In this document: in pieces, positions 23,465 through 31,811 of the stretch
Layout: every line of letters begins with the position of its first letter
Numbering within the stretch: the first letter of the stretch is position 1
Made by a program: the position numbers and the translations under genes
Origin: Streptomyces sp. SAI-127
GTDB lineage: Bacteria; Actinomycetota; Actinomycetes; Streptomycetales; Streptomycetaceae
Direction: 5' to 3'
DNA: 64,000 nucleotides
NCBI RefSeq assembly: GCF_029894425.1
Contig: NZ_JARXYJ010000001.1
Span: 5,890,001-5,954,000, forward strand
Notes under the pieces: generated by a model
Seen by the model: only the letters and a program-made list of their open reading frames with translations
Databases searched by the model: none
What the model was told of the DNA's origin: nothing

Positions 23465-25081
23465 CTATGGGCCCGTCGAACGAGGCTGCGTCTTCGGGAT
23501 CCGTGAGGTGAAGAACATCGCGAGGAGCGCGGCGAAGGCCAGGATGGCCAGTGCGGCGCGCAGACCGTCGATCCTGGCCTCGTCGTTCGCGTCGAGTGCC
23601 GCCTCGGTCACCTTGTTGCTCGTGCCCGCGTCGTCGAGCGCGGACTCGAGCTGGGCGTCCGACAGGAACGGTACGCCGCTTTCGAGTTCGACGGTCGCCT
23701 GGCTCTTGACCTCGGAGGGGATCGCCGGATTCTGCTCCACGCTGGTGAGGAAGGACGTCGTCATCGCGGCGATCATGATCGACCCGGCGAGTGCCGTACC
23801 GATCGAGGCGCCGAGGTTGGTGACGGCGTTCTGCACGCCGCCGACCTCTGCGCTCTGTGCTTCCGGCACCGCGGACACGGTGACCGCCCCGAGCTGGGAC
23901 GCCAGTGCGCCCATGCCGAGCCCGATCAACAGCAGGGGGATGGTGACGATTTCCGCGCCGGCGTCCGCGTCGAGTGCGGCCATCAGGGCCACCGCGCCCG
24001 CGAGCAACGCGAGAGTCCCGAGCCGCACCACCCGCCGCGGTGAGACGTCCGGGAGGTAGCGGGGGATCAGGATGGCGGCCGCCAGCAGCGTCACCGAGAG
24101 CGGCAGGATGCGGGCGCCGGTCTTGAGCGCGGACAGGCCAAGGGCGACGGACAGATAGAGCGGTACGACGAAGAAGACGCCCATCTGGACGAGGTACTGG
24201 AAGAAGAACATCGTCAGTCCGCCGGTGAGCTGCTTGTTGTGCAGCATGGCCGGGTCTACGAGTGGCTCCGTGTGCCGCTTCACCATGCGGGCCTCCCAGC
24301 GGAGGAAGAGCCAGACCAGGAGCAGACCGGCCAGCATCAGCCAGACGACCAGCGAGACCCCGAGCCACGAGGGCGCGTCGGGCTTCGGCTGGAACCAGCC
24401 CCATTCGTCCGAGCGCAGTACGCCGTAGACGAAGATCCCGAGCCCGAGCGCGGACAGCACGGTGCCGACGAGGTCGATGCGAGGGCGTTCGCCGATCGGT
24501 GCGTCAGTGATGCGGCCGGCGAGCACCAGGATGCCGAGCACCATCACGACCTCCCCGGCGAAGACCCACCGCCAGGAGAAGTACGTCGTCGCAACACCCC
24601 CGACGAGCGGCCCGACCGCGATGGCCACGGCCCCTGCGGCCGCGACGAGACCGTAGGCGGCAGGACGGCGTTCAGTGGCGAAGTTGCTCGCCACGAGCGC
24701 CACGATCGCGGGCAGGATGAGTGCCGCACCGATCCCCTCGAGGAACGACCAGCCGAGCAGCAGCACCGGCAGGTTCGGCGCGAGCGCCGTGGTGAGTGAA
24801 CCGCAGCCGTAGATGACGCAGCCGATCATGAACGCGCGTCTGCGGCCGATCAGCGCCCCTGCTTTGCCGCCTGGGATCATGAACATCGCCATGACCAGGG
24901 TGTAGGCCGTGATGGCGCCTTGCACACCCGTCACCGTCGTGCCCACGTCTTCGGCCACCGTGGCGATCGAGACGTTCATGACCGAACTGTCGAGTGCCAT
25001 GAGGAACTGACCGGCGGCGAGTGCCGACAGGACGATGCGTGCCGTTGCCGAACTCTCACTCGTGCCTGCCCTGGGTGCCAT
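23465..25081 (-). CDS. DHA2-family MFS drug exporter (14 segments)
   Basis: 538 residues with about 14 hydrophobic segments, an opening FLMALDSSVMNVSIATVAEDVG (the DHA2 N-terminal motif) and GGKAGALIGRRRAF at the motif-A loop, as in EmrB/QacA-type drug exporters. The C-terminal part has a hydrophilic extracellular loop of about 80 residues before the last helix. The ATG at 25081 is chosen by alignment of its N-terminus with relatives; the ribosome site is weak (GGGA). No regulator is directly adjacent. The substrate is unknown. Confidence 0.88.
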   Translation of the reverse strand: MAPRAGTSESSATARIVLSALAAGQFLMALDSSVMNVSIATVAEDVGTTVTGVQGAITAYTLVMAMFMIPGGKAGALIGRRRAFMIGCVIYGCGSLTTALAPNLPVLLLGWSFLEGIGAALILPAIVALVASNFATERRPAAYGLVAAAGAVAIAVGPLVGGVATTYFSWRWVFAGEVVMVLGILVLAGRITDAPIGERPRIDLVGTVLSALGLGIFVYGVLRSDEWGWFQPKPDAPSWLGVSLVVWLMLAGLLLVWLFLRWEARMVKRHTEPLVDPAMLHNKQLTGGLTMFFFQYLVQMGVFFVVPLYLSVALGLSALKTGARILPLSVTLLAAAILIPRYLPDVSPRRVVRLGTLALLAGAVALMAALDADAGAEIVTIPLLLIGLGMGALASQLGAVTVSAVPEAQSAEVGGVQNAVTNLGASIGTALAGSIMIAAMTTSFLTSVEQNPAIPSEVKSQATVELESGVPFLSDAQLESALDDAGTSNKVTEAALDANDEARIDGLRAALAILAFAALLAMFFTSRIPKTQPRSTGP

Positions 25082-25330
25082 GCGCGCATCGTCCCAGCCG
25101 CCCCGAAGGGCGATCCGCGACCCGCCCCGGGGGTCGACCGGTTGGCGGACCGAGGTCAGCTCAGTCACCTTGGGTGGGAGTCGTCGCGGTGCGAGAAGGG
25201 CGAGAGGGACAGCGTCCACGAATGCGCGGTCGAGCGGTTGCCGGACCGGCCTGCGCGCCAGGGTGACCCCGCACGGTTCGCCGTGTCCGACCTCGGCCGT
25301 GCGGATATTGATGCCGGTGGGCGTCCGGTC

Positions 25331-25657
25331 TCAGCCCTGGGCCTCGATCTGGGCATCGGCGACGGCGATGGCGATGCCGAGTGCCGTGGCGATGTTGCCT
25401 GCTGCCGTCATGACGCGGGCGGTGCCCACGATGGGTGCGACGGCTACCAGAACGTCCTGCAGCTTTTCGGCGGTCAGTCCGGCCTTGAGGGCGGGGTCGA
25501 TATGGGCCGCGTAGGAGATCGGCGGGGCGTCCGAGGCGGCGAGTGCCGCGATGCGCGTGAGTATGAGCATGTCCGGGGCCAGCCCGCATCGTTCGATCGA
25601 GTCGACCGTCATGGCGGCGAGGGTGTCCAGGACAGGGGTGTCGGATGTAGTGGACAT
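25331..25657 (-). CDS. Carboxymuconolactone decarboxylase-like (AhpD-fold) protein
   Basis: A 108-residue all-helical protein with the CMD/AhpD fold. It lacks the CxxC redox pair of AhpD, so it is likely non-peroxidase. The ATG at 25657 follows AGGAGG with nine bases. Family proteins act in protocatechuate catabolism or antioxidant defence; without its redox motif no reaction is assigned. It lies 249 bp upstream of the MFS gene on the same strand, and no promoter pair was identified in that gap. Confidence 0.8.
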   Translation of the reverse strand: MSTTSDTPVLDTLAAMTVDSIERCGLAPDMLILTRIAALAASDAPPISYAAHIDPALKAGLTAEKLQDVLVAVAPIVGTARVMTAAGNIATALGIAIAVADAQIEAQG

Positions 25658-25863
25658 GTCGCATGCCCTCCTGGTGAGTTTCGAGCCCGAGGGAGATATG
25701 AGGCGGAAGGAAAGGAGTTCCGCGGTAGGTGTGGGCCTTCCTTCAACCGTAGAACCCATCGGGGCCTCGCGCATGGCGCGGTCATGGTTCGTGCCATGGC
25801 CGCAGGCGTGCCGATCCCGCGGATCCTGGCCGGGGAGCAGCCGCATGTGTGAGCTAGTACGAA

Positions 25864-25891
25864 AGCCCTCCCGTCCGACGGACGGAAGGGC
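25864..25891 (-). terminator. Terminator of tRNA-Arg
   Basis: Stem GCCCTcCCGTCC with GGACGGaAGGGC and a three-base loop, 22 bases past the tRNA 3' end. On the minus strand it is followed by CTTTC. Confidence 0.7.
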
Positions 25892-25912
25892 CTCTGACCA
25901 GATGCTTCTCTG

Positions 25913-25985
25913 TGCCCCCGGCAGGATTCGAACCTGCGACACCGGCTTTAGGAGAGCCGTGCTCTATCCCCTGAGCTACGAAGGC
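25913..25985 (-). tRNA. tRNA-Arg (anticodon CCU)
   Basis: The 73-nt minus-strand cloverleaf starts GCCTTCG, ends CGGGGGC plus discriminator A, and has the T-loop GTTCGAATC. The anticodon loop is CTCCTAA between CGGCT and AGCCG, giving CCU, which reads AGG. The acceptor stem has two G-U pairs. No CCA is encoded. tRNA genes are common integration sites, but no integrase or duplicated 3' end is seen here. Confidence 0.95.
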
Positions 25986-26293
25986 GGGGCTTGTGCGAAA
26001 CCTTGGGCGGAACTCGGTGTACGGGTCGCGGCAGGTTCCTCGGTCAAGCCCTGAGCGACCGGGAGCAGACCGCTGAGGCGAAGAGGCGAGCAGAGCCCGC
26101 GTCGCACGCCGCAGCGCCCGCCAGGGCGCTCGATCCACACGATACCGGATCGGCGCTCGCACGGATGGTGCCGAGGGTGCCCTCGGCACTGGGCAGGCAC
26201 CTGCAGTCGCGGTCGGCGCGCATGATGAGTGAGTAAGCACTGGGCGTCTACGGCAGAGCAATGACTGTCCGGGCAACGGGTATCACCCCTGAC
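25986..26293. other. Spacer between tRNA-Arg and an SDR gene
   Basis: No gene is supported. The sequence contains one dyad AGCGCCC-GCCA-GGGCGCT near 26110-26130 and presumably the tRNA promoter on the minus strand. Confidence 0.4.
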
Positions 26294-27007
26294 ATGGCAC
26301 TCATCCTGGTGACCGGCGCAGCCGGTGGGCTCGGGCGCGACACGGCGGACGCCTTGGCCGACGACGGGCACGACGTCGTCGTCCACGTCCGGAGCCCGGC
26401 CCGGCTCGGCGGCGCGGAGGACACCGGCCGGTGGAAGGGCGTCATCACGGGGGACCTCTCCGATCTCGACGAGATCCGCGACGTCGCCCGGCAGGCGGGC
26501 GCGTTCGGCCGCTTCGACACCGTCATCCACAACGCCGGCACCATGAACACCCGTGACGCGGGCACGGTCAACACGGTCGCGCCCTATGTGCTGACGGCCC
26601 TGATGGCCAAGCCGGCCAGGCTCGTCCACCTCAGCAGCTCCATGCACCGCACCGGCTCCACCGATCTGCGACGGCTGGCCGCAGGTTCCGCGTCCTACGA
26701 CGACAGCAAGCTGTGGGTCACCACCCTCGCGCTCGCCGTCGCGTCCCGGTGGGAAGGGACCACGAGCCACGCGGTCGACCCCGGGTGGGTGCCCACACGG
26801 ATGGGCGGCGCCGGCGCACCGGACGATCTGACCGAAGGGCACCGGACACAGGTCTGGCTCGCCACGCACGACGACGTGACGCCGAGCACCGGCGGCTACT
26901 GGTTCCACCGGCAGACGCAGACACCGCACCCGGCGGCCCGGGACGAAGAGTTCCAGGCGCGCCTCATCCGGTTCCTGGAGAGGCACACAGGCGTTCCGCT
27001 CGACTGA
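26294..27007 (+). CDS. Short-chain dehydrogenase/reductase
   Basis: 237 residues starting MALILVTGAAGGLGRDTADAL, with the TGAAGGLG cofactor motif and catalytic YDDSK (Tyr-x-x-x-Lys). SSSMH precedes it with the catalytic Ser. The start ATG 26294 is chosen by domain alignment; neither it nor the in-frame ATG at 26261 has a convincing ribosome site. A TetR regulator gene follows on the same strand after 66 bp, so TetR control is possible. The substrate is unknown. Confidence 0.87.
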   Translation: MALILVTGAAGGLGRDTADALADDGHDVVVHVRSPARLGGAEDTGRWKGVITGDLSDLDEIRDVARQAGAFGRFDTVIHNAGTMNTRDAGTVNTVAPYVLTALMAKPARLVHLSSSMHRTGSTDLRRLAAGSASYDDSKLWVTTLALAVASRWEGTTSHAVDPGWVPTRMGGAGAPDDLTEGHRTQVWLATHDDVTPSTGGYWFHRQTQTPHPAARDEEFQARLIRFLERHTGVPLD

Positions 27008-27073
27008 CGCGAGCCGGCAGCGGTGTGCACAGCACAAAATGGATAGGGCAGTCCGATTGCTAGGGTGGCCGAC

Positions 27074-27769
27074 ATGACCCCTGGCGCACAGCATCCCGAC
27101 GGCCCCGCCGCTCAGCCGCTGCGCAGTGACGCCGAGCGCAACCGGGAGCGGATCATCGCCGCCGCCCGCACGGTGTTCGCGCGCGACGGCCTGAACGCCT
27201 CCATGGCCTCCGTGGCCCGCGAGGCGGGCGTGGGGATCGCGACGATGTTCCGCCGCTTCCCCACGAAGGAGGAACTGGTCGACGCCGTCTTCTCCGACCG
27301 CATGGGTGCCTATGTCGACGTGGTCACCGCCGCCCTGGACGACCCCGACCCGTGGAACGGGTTCGTGGGGTACATCGAGACCGCCTGCGCGATGCAGGCC
27401 GCCGACAACGGCTTCGCCGACGTCCTGACCATGACCTTCCCGACCGCCAAGGTCCTGGAGGAGCGCCGCAACCGGGCGTACGAGGGCATGCTGGTCCTCA
27501 TCGACCGCGCCAAGGCCACCGGCCGCCTGCGCGAGGACTTCGACCCCTCGGACCTGGTGCTGATCCACATGGCCAACGCCGGCGTCGTCAACGCCACCGG
27601 CGACGCCGCCCCGGACGCCTGGCGACGCGTCGTCGCCCTGATCATCCAGTCCCTCGAGGCCCCGGCGCGCGGCCCCCTGCCCGCCTCACCCGGGCACGAA
27701 CCCCTCTACAAGGCCATGCTCCGCGCCGGCCAGGGCACCTCCGCACCGCCCTCGGGCAAGAGCGGCTGA
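27074..27769 (+). CDS. TetR-family transcriptional regulator
   Basis: 231 residues. The HTH lies at about residues 30-65: RIIAAARTVFARDGLNASMASVAREAG, then VGIATMFRRFPTKEELVDAVF, the TetR signature. The C-terminal ligand domain is typical of the family and unassigned. The ATG at 27074 follows AGGGTGG, although TTGCTAGGGT may also be a -10 region giving a nearly leaderless transcript. A partial dyad around AATGGATAG/CAGTCCGATT lies upstream and may be an operator. Confidence 0.9.
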   Translation: MTPGAQHPDGPAAQPLRSDAERNRERIIAAARTVFARDGLNASMASVAREAGVGIATMFRRFPTKEELVDAVFSDRMGAYVDVVTAALDDPDPWNGFVGYIETACAMQAADNGFADVLTMTFPTAKVLEERRNRAYEGMLVLIDRAKATGRLREDFDPSDLVLIHMANAGVVNATGDAAPDAWRRVVALIIQSLEAPARGPLPASPGHEPLYKAMLRAGQGTSAPPSGKSG

Positions 27770-27780
27770 CCTCGGGGGCG

Positions 27781-29406
27781 TCAGAGGAGGGGGACCCGGG
27801 TGAAGTGGCTCGCCGCGCGGAGTTCGGTCTCCACGCGGGTCGCCGTGAGACGCAGTTCCGGGAGGATCTCCGCCACGCACTCCTCGGCCGTGCGGCCCGC
27901 CGCGTGCAGGGCCACGTTCACGGCGGCGACCACCCGGCCCGTACGGTCGCGGACAGGGACCGCGATGGTACGAAGGCCGTCCTCCCAGTTCTCGTCGAGC
28001 AGGGCGTAGCCCTGGGTGCGGACGCGGTCGAGGTCGGCGGGGCCCTCCCTGTCGGCCAGCAGGACCCGGCCCAGGGAGGTCGCCGAGGCCGGCAGGCGGG
28101 TGCCGGTCCTGATGTCCACGCCCATGATCCGGGGGGACACGGCCCTCGCCGTGTACTGGATCTCCGCCCCCTCGCCCGATCCCGGCGGCACCAGGACCGC
28201 CAGTGCCGTCGACTCCCGCACCCGTGCCGAGAGGTCGGCCAGGTGCGGGGCCGCGATGCGCGGGAGGGTCGTACGGGAGAGGGGCGGGAAGCCCAGGGAC
28301 AGGACCCGGGGGGTCAGGCCGAAGGTCCGGGACTCCGGCTGCTGGCGGACCAGCCCCAGGTGTTCGTAGGTGATCAGGGCCCGGCGGGCCGTCGCCCTGG
28401 CCAGGCCGGTCGCCCGTGCCACGTCCGTCAGGGTCAGCGCGGCCCTGCCCTCGCCGAACGCCGTCAGGACCGTCAGGCCGCGGGCGAGGGACTCGATGAA
28501 CTCCCGGCCCAGTTCGTTCTTGGCCGCGCCGATCCAGGAGGCCGATCCCGAGGGGGGCGGGCCGGGGTCCGGGTCCGGGGCGGACGCCAGTTCGCGTTCC
28601 ATCTCCGCCACCGTCGCCCGCAGCCGCGGCAAGAGGGTCTCGCGCAGGTCCGTCGCGGTGTGGCGGCTGGTGTGGCTCACGACGTTCGCCACGCAGGCGA
28701 TCCGGGCCGTGCGCGGGTCCCGTACGGGGACGGAGACCGCCACCAGCCCCGGCTCGATCAGCTGGTCGTCCAGCGCCCAGCCGTCCCTTCCCGCCTGCGC
28801 CGCCTTCGCCTCGAACTCCCCCTGCCCGGCGGGGAGTTCCCGAGGCGGTACGGCGGGAAAGCCCCGGTCCTCCGGGTCCGCGGCCCGGCGTTCGCGCCAG
28901 GCCCGCCAGTCGGCGTCGGTCCACTCGGATGCGAACAGGGGCCCAGGGGCGGTGCGTTCGGCGGGGAGCAGGTCACCGATGCGGAAGCTCAGGGACATCG
29001 CGCGGCGGCGGGTGGCCTGGTGGATGAAGCGGATGCCGTCGCGGTCGGCGACGGCCAGCGACACCGACTCGTCCAGTTCGTCGGCGAGGGCGTCGGCCCG
29101 CCCGGACAGCAGAGCGGGCAGGCGCAGGGCGGCGAGATAGGCGTTGCCGAGTTCCATCAGCCGGGGGGTGATCACCGCGTCCCGGCCGTCCAGGCGGACG
29201 TATCCCATGCGGGCCAGCGTGGAGGTGATGCGGTCGACCGTGGAACGCGCGAGGCCCGTCGCCCGCTCCAGACCGCTCGGGCTCAGCGTCCCGCCCGCCT
29301 CGGTCAGCTCCCGCAGCACCCCGACCCCCCGGATCAGCGGCGCGACCGCCTCGGCCGGCACTGCGGACTCCGGCACCGGCAGGGATGTGGTCGTGTCAGC
29401 GGGCAT
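27781..29406 (-). CDS. Fused tandem IclR-family regulator (two IclR units)
   Basis: 541 residues made of two complete IclR modules. The first has the HTH GGTLSPSGLERATGLARSTVDRITSTL (about residues 38-64) followed by an effector domain. The second repeats the plan with RAALTLTDVARATGLARATARRALITYEHLGL and another effector domain with DIRTGTRLPASATSLGRVLLA. Joined IclR proteins are known in Streptomyces, usually for protocatechuate or other aromatic catabolism, but no such genes are near here. The ATG at 29406 follows GGAG. It is convergent with the TetR gene 11 bp away. Confidence 0.9.
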   Translation of the reverse strand: MPADTTTSLPVPESAVPAEAVAPLIRGVGVLRELTEAGGTLSPSGLERATGLARSTVDRITSTLARMGYVRLDGRDAVITPRLMELGNAYLAALRLPALLSGRADALADELDESVSLAVADRDGIRFIHQATRRRAMSLSFRIGDLLPAERTAPGPLFASEWTDADWRAWRERRAADPEDRGFPAVPPRELPAGQGEFEAKAAQAGRDGWALDDQLIEPGLVAVSVPVRDPRTARIACVANVVSHTSRHTATDLRETLLPRLRATVAEMERELASAPDPDPGPPPSGSASWIGAAKNELGREFIESLARGLTVLTAFGEGRAALTLTDVARATGLARATARRALITYEHLGLVRQQPESRTFGLTPRVLSLGFPPLSRTTLPRIAAPHLADLSARVRESTALAVLVPPGSGEGAEIQYTARAVSPRIMGVDIRTGTRLPASATSLGRVLLADREGPADLDRVRTQGYALLDENWEDGLRTIAVPVRDRTGRVVAAVNVALHAAGRTAEECVAEILPELRLTATRVETELRAASHFTRVPLL

Positions 29407-29503
29407 CGGTTCTCCGGTACGGCGGTCGCGGGACGCCTACGGTAATCCGAACGCCGGTCACGGCACGCCCACGGCCACCCGGCTCGGCACCTTCGCCCCG
29501 CGC

Positions 29504-30781
29504 CTACTCCCGCGTGACCCGCACCCGGTAGTCGCCGTCCCCGTCCTCCCCCACCACCCGCACCCGGACCCCCTGGCCCGGATCCCGGAACTCCTCGCCG
29601 ACCGCGAACGACGCGTCCGAGAGTTCCGCGTGGACGTTGGGGCTCCGCGTGCACCCCCCGCTGTTGCGCCGCGAGTCGTACACCCGCACCGGGCCCCGCC
29701 CGGTGTCCACGTCCGCGTCGACCTTGTAGACGAGGACCCCCGGCCGGCACACCGTCTCGTCGTTGCCCTCGCGGGTGCGGAGTTCGACCGCGTAGCCGGT
29801 GCGGCTGCCCAGGGGAAGGAAGAGGAGTTTGGTGCCGAGTCCGGGCCGGGCCAGCGGGGTCAGGGTGTACTCCGAAGTGCCGTGCGCGGTCACGCAGTTG
29901 ACCTGCGTCGCGGCCAGCCAGCCCAGCTTCCACTTGTGCCAGCCGAGGAGGTCGTTGTTGGCGCCCCAGTCCTCGCTCATGATGTCCCAGTGGCCGACCG
30001 CGCCCCCGCCCGCCTGGGTGTAGAGGTCGGGCAGGCCGAATACATGGCCGTTCTCGTGGGGCAGGACCCGGTAGCCGGTCCGCGCGTAGGAGCCGGAGCC
30101 GTCGTCCTGGCGGGAGTAGACGAAGGAGGCGTTGGCGACCGGGACACCGTCGGCGACCGGGGCGTCGATGTTGCCCGCGAAGCTCACCGACAGGACCGTG
30201 TCGAGGGCGGAGGGACCGGCGTTGGGGGTCACCAGCACGTTCAGGAAGTCGTAGGAGCGGAAGTCCACCTGGGGATCGGCGGCGGCCACGAGGTCCTGGA
30301 CCAGTCGGCGGTAGCCCGGGTCGAAGGGGGCGCCGCGCTCTATGCCGTAGGCCTGGAACGACTTCGGCATGCGCAGCCAGTCGGTGATCGGGGCCTCGGG
30401 ACGGTAGTCGAGACGGCCGTAGGAACTGGTGCGGAACCAGTCCTGGGTCTGCGGGAAGAACTCCCGGAACCGGTCGAGCGCGGCCCCGGAGCCGGGTGCG
30501 TCGGAGAAGTCGATCATCAGGGTGAGGGCGTGGACGGTGCCGGTGGAGCGGGAGTAGCCGCCGGGTGTGGGCAGGCCCTCGGACATCTGGACGGCCGGGC
30601 CGCCGCTGATCAGACAGGCGCCGTGGGCGTCGGAGCGGGTCACGGCGATCGGACCGGCGGTCGTGGTATCCGGAGCGAGGCGCTCGGTGCCGGCCGAGGT
30701 GCTGACCGCGAGGGTCAGCGCGGTCACGAACACGAGGGCGGCGGCACGGCGCGGGCGTATGCGACGACTGGTCCACGGCAT
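29504..30781 (-). CDS. Secreted M6-family metalloprotease (immune inhibitor A-like)
   Basis: 425 residues. A signal peptide is followed by a domain with HENGHVFGLPD, the HExxH-xx-G-xx-D zinc site of M6 peptidases, in RVLPHENGHVFGLPDL, and WDIMSEDWG, the downstream Met-turn-like segment. M6 enzymes include immune inhibitor A; actinomycete homologues are extracellular proteases of unknown target. The ATG at 30781 follows GAAGGG. There are two N-terminal Arg runs (RRIRPRRAA) before the hydrophobic core. It stands alone with no regulator of obvious link. Confidence 0.88.
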   Translation of the reverse strand: MPWTSRRIRPRRAAALVFVTALTLAVSTSAGTERLAPDTTTAGPIAVTRSDAHGACLISGGPAVQMSEGLPTPGGYSRSTGTVHALTLMIDFSDAPGSGAALDRFREFFPQTQDWFRTSSYGRLDYRPEAPITDWLRMPKSFQAYGIERGAPFDPGYRRLVQDLVAAADPQVDFRSYDFLNVLVTPNAGPSALDTVLSVSFAGNIDAPVADGVPVANASFVYSRQDDGSGSYARTGYRVLPHENGHVFGLPDLYTQAGGGAVGHWDIMSEDWGANNDLLGWHKWKLGWLAATQVNCVTAHGTSEYTLTPLARPGLGTKLLFLPLGSRTGYAVELRTREGNDETVCRPGVLVYKVDADVDTGRGPVRVYDSRRNSGGCTRSPNVHAELSDASFAVGEEFRDPGQGVRVRVVGEDGDGDYRVRVTRE

Positions 30782-30944
30782 GCGGGCACCCTTCGGAGCG
30801 CGGCAGCCGCTGGTCACAAGGCTGCACCTTTTCGATCACCCTCTGCCGGGGGAGGGGCCGACGCGCGCTGGAGGAGACCGAACGTGGGTACCGCCAGACC
30901 TGTGACTCAGGTCACAACATGTTTTCTCCTCAACCCGAAATAAC

Positions 30945-30961
30945 CGGGGAGCGTCTCCCCG
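30945..30961. promoter_or_regulatory. TetR operator copy 1
   Basis: CGGGGAGCGTCTCCCCG, a perfect 7+3+7 palindrome with extra TAA/TTA flanking symmetry, lies 74 bp upstream of the TetR gene start. It shares its CGGGGA-N5-TCCCCG pattern with the site at 30985. Confidence 0.65.
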
Positions 30962-30984
30962 TTTAGACGTGTGTCCGAGCGAAA

Positions 30985-31001
30985 CGGGGACCGAATCCCC
31001 G
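30985..31001. promoter_or_regulatory. TetR operator copy 2
   Basis: CGGGGACCGAATCCCCG, with flanking GCGA/TCGC symmetry. Its centre is 40 bp from that of copy 1, so two dimers could bind the same or nearly the same face of the helix across the promoter. Confidence 0.65.
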
Positions 31002-31034
31002 GATCGCAAAACCAGACCCCGAGGGGAGAGCACC

Positions 31035-31679
31035 GTGACCGCCACGACGACCGCGCAGCGCAAGGCGCCCCGGCCCCGCGCCGACGCCCTGCGCAACCGC
31101 GAGCGGATCGTCACCGCCGCCAGCGAGATGTTCACCGAGTTCGGCCCCGACGTGCCGCTCGACGAGATCGCCCGCCGGGCCGGCGTGGGCAACGCCACGG
31201 TGTACCGCAACTTCCCCGACCGCGACGCGCTCGTCCGTGAGGTCGTCTGCTCCGTCCTGGACCGGACGGCGGAGGCGGCCGAGCTCGCGCTCGCGGCGAC
31301 CGGGGACGCCTTCGGCGCGCTGGAGCGCTTCGTGCACACCGCCGCCGACGAGCGGATCACCGCACTGTGCCCGATGGTCCAGGGCACCTTCGACCAGTAC
31401 CACCCCGACCTGGTGGCCGCACGGGTACGCATCGAGCAGCTCGTCGAGCAGCTCATGGACCGGGCCAGGGCGGCCGGTCAGCTGCGCGGCGACGTGAGCG
31501 TCGGTGACCTGATGGTCGCCGTGGCCCAGCTGTCCCGGCCCCCGGCCGGCACCGGCTGCCTCACCCTCGACGGGTTCGTGCACCGCACTCTTCAGCTGTT
31601 CCTGGACGGACTGCGGGCCCCGGCCCGGTCCCATCTGCCGGGTGCGGCGCTGACCATGGAGGACCTCCGCCAGGCCTGA
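31035..31679 (+). CDS. TetR-family regulator of the adjacent exporter
   Basis: 214 residues. The HTH is NRERIVTAASEMFTEFGPDVPLDEIARRAG, then VGNATVYRNFPDRDALVREVV. The rest is the usual alpha-helical ligand-binding domain. The GTG at 31035 follows GGGGAGAG. Two identical-arm operators lie upstream, and the DHA2 exporter gene follows on the same strand after 132 bp. The simplest reading is an autoregulated drug-responsive repressor and pump. Confidence 0.92.
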   Translation: MTATTTAQRKAPRPRADALRNRERIVTAASEMFTEFGPDVPLDEIARRAGVGNATVYRNFPDRDALVREVVCSVLDRTAEAAELALAATGDAFGALERFVHTAADERITALCPMVQGTFDQYHPDLVAARVRIEQLVEQLMDRARAAGQLRGDVSVGDLMVAVAQLSRPPAGTGCLTLDGFVHRTLQLFLDGLRAPARSHLPGAALTMEDLRQA

Positions 31680-31811
31680 TCCGACGAGAACCGATTAGTT
31701 CAGAGCGCGAGAACAGTCACTTACCACGACTTTCGACCGGCCGTCACCGAAGACGGACCGTCCCCTCAAGACATCTTTTTTCCGTCCCGAAGTACCGGAG
31801 TGGGTACCCCC

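Noticed and set aside
25913-25985. Integrated island at tRNA-Arg
   Set aside because: No integrase, no duplicated tRNA 3' end and no shift in composition were seen on either side.
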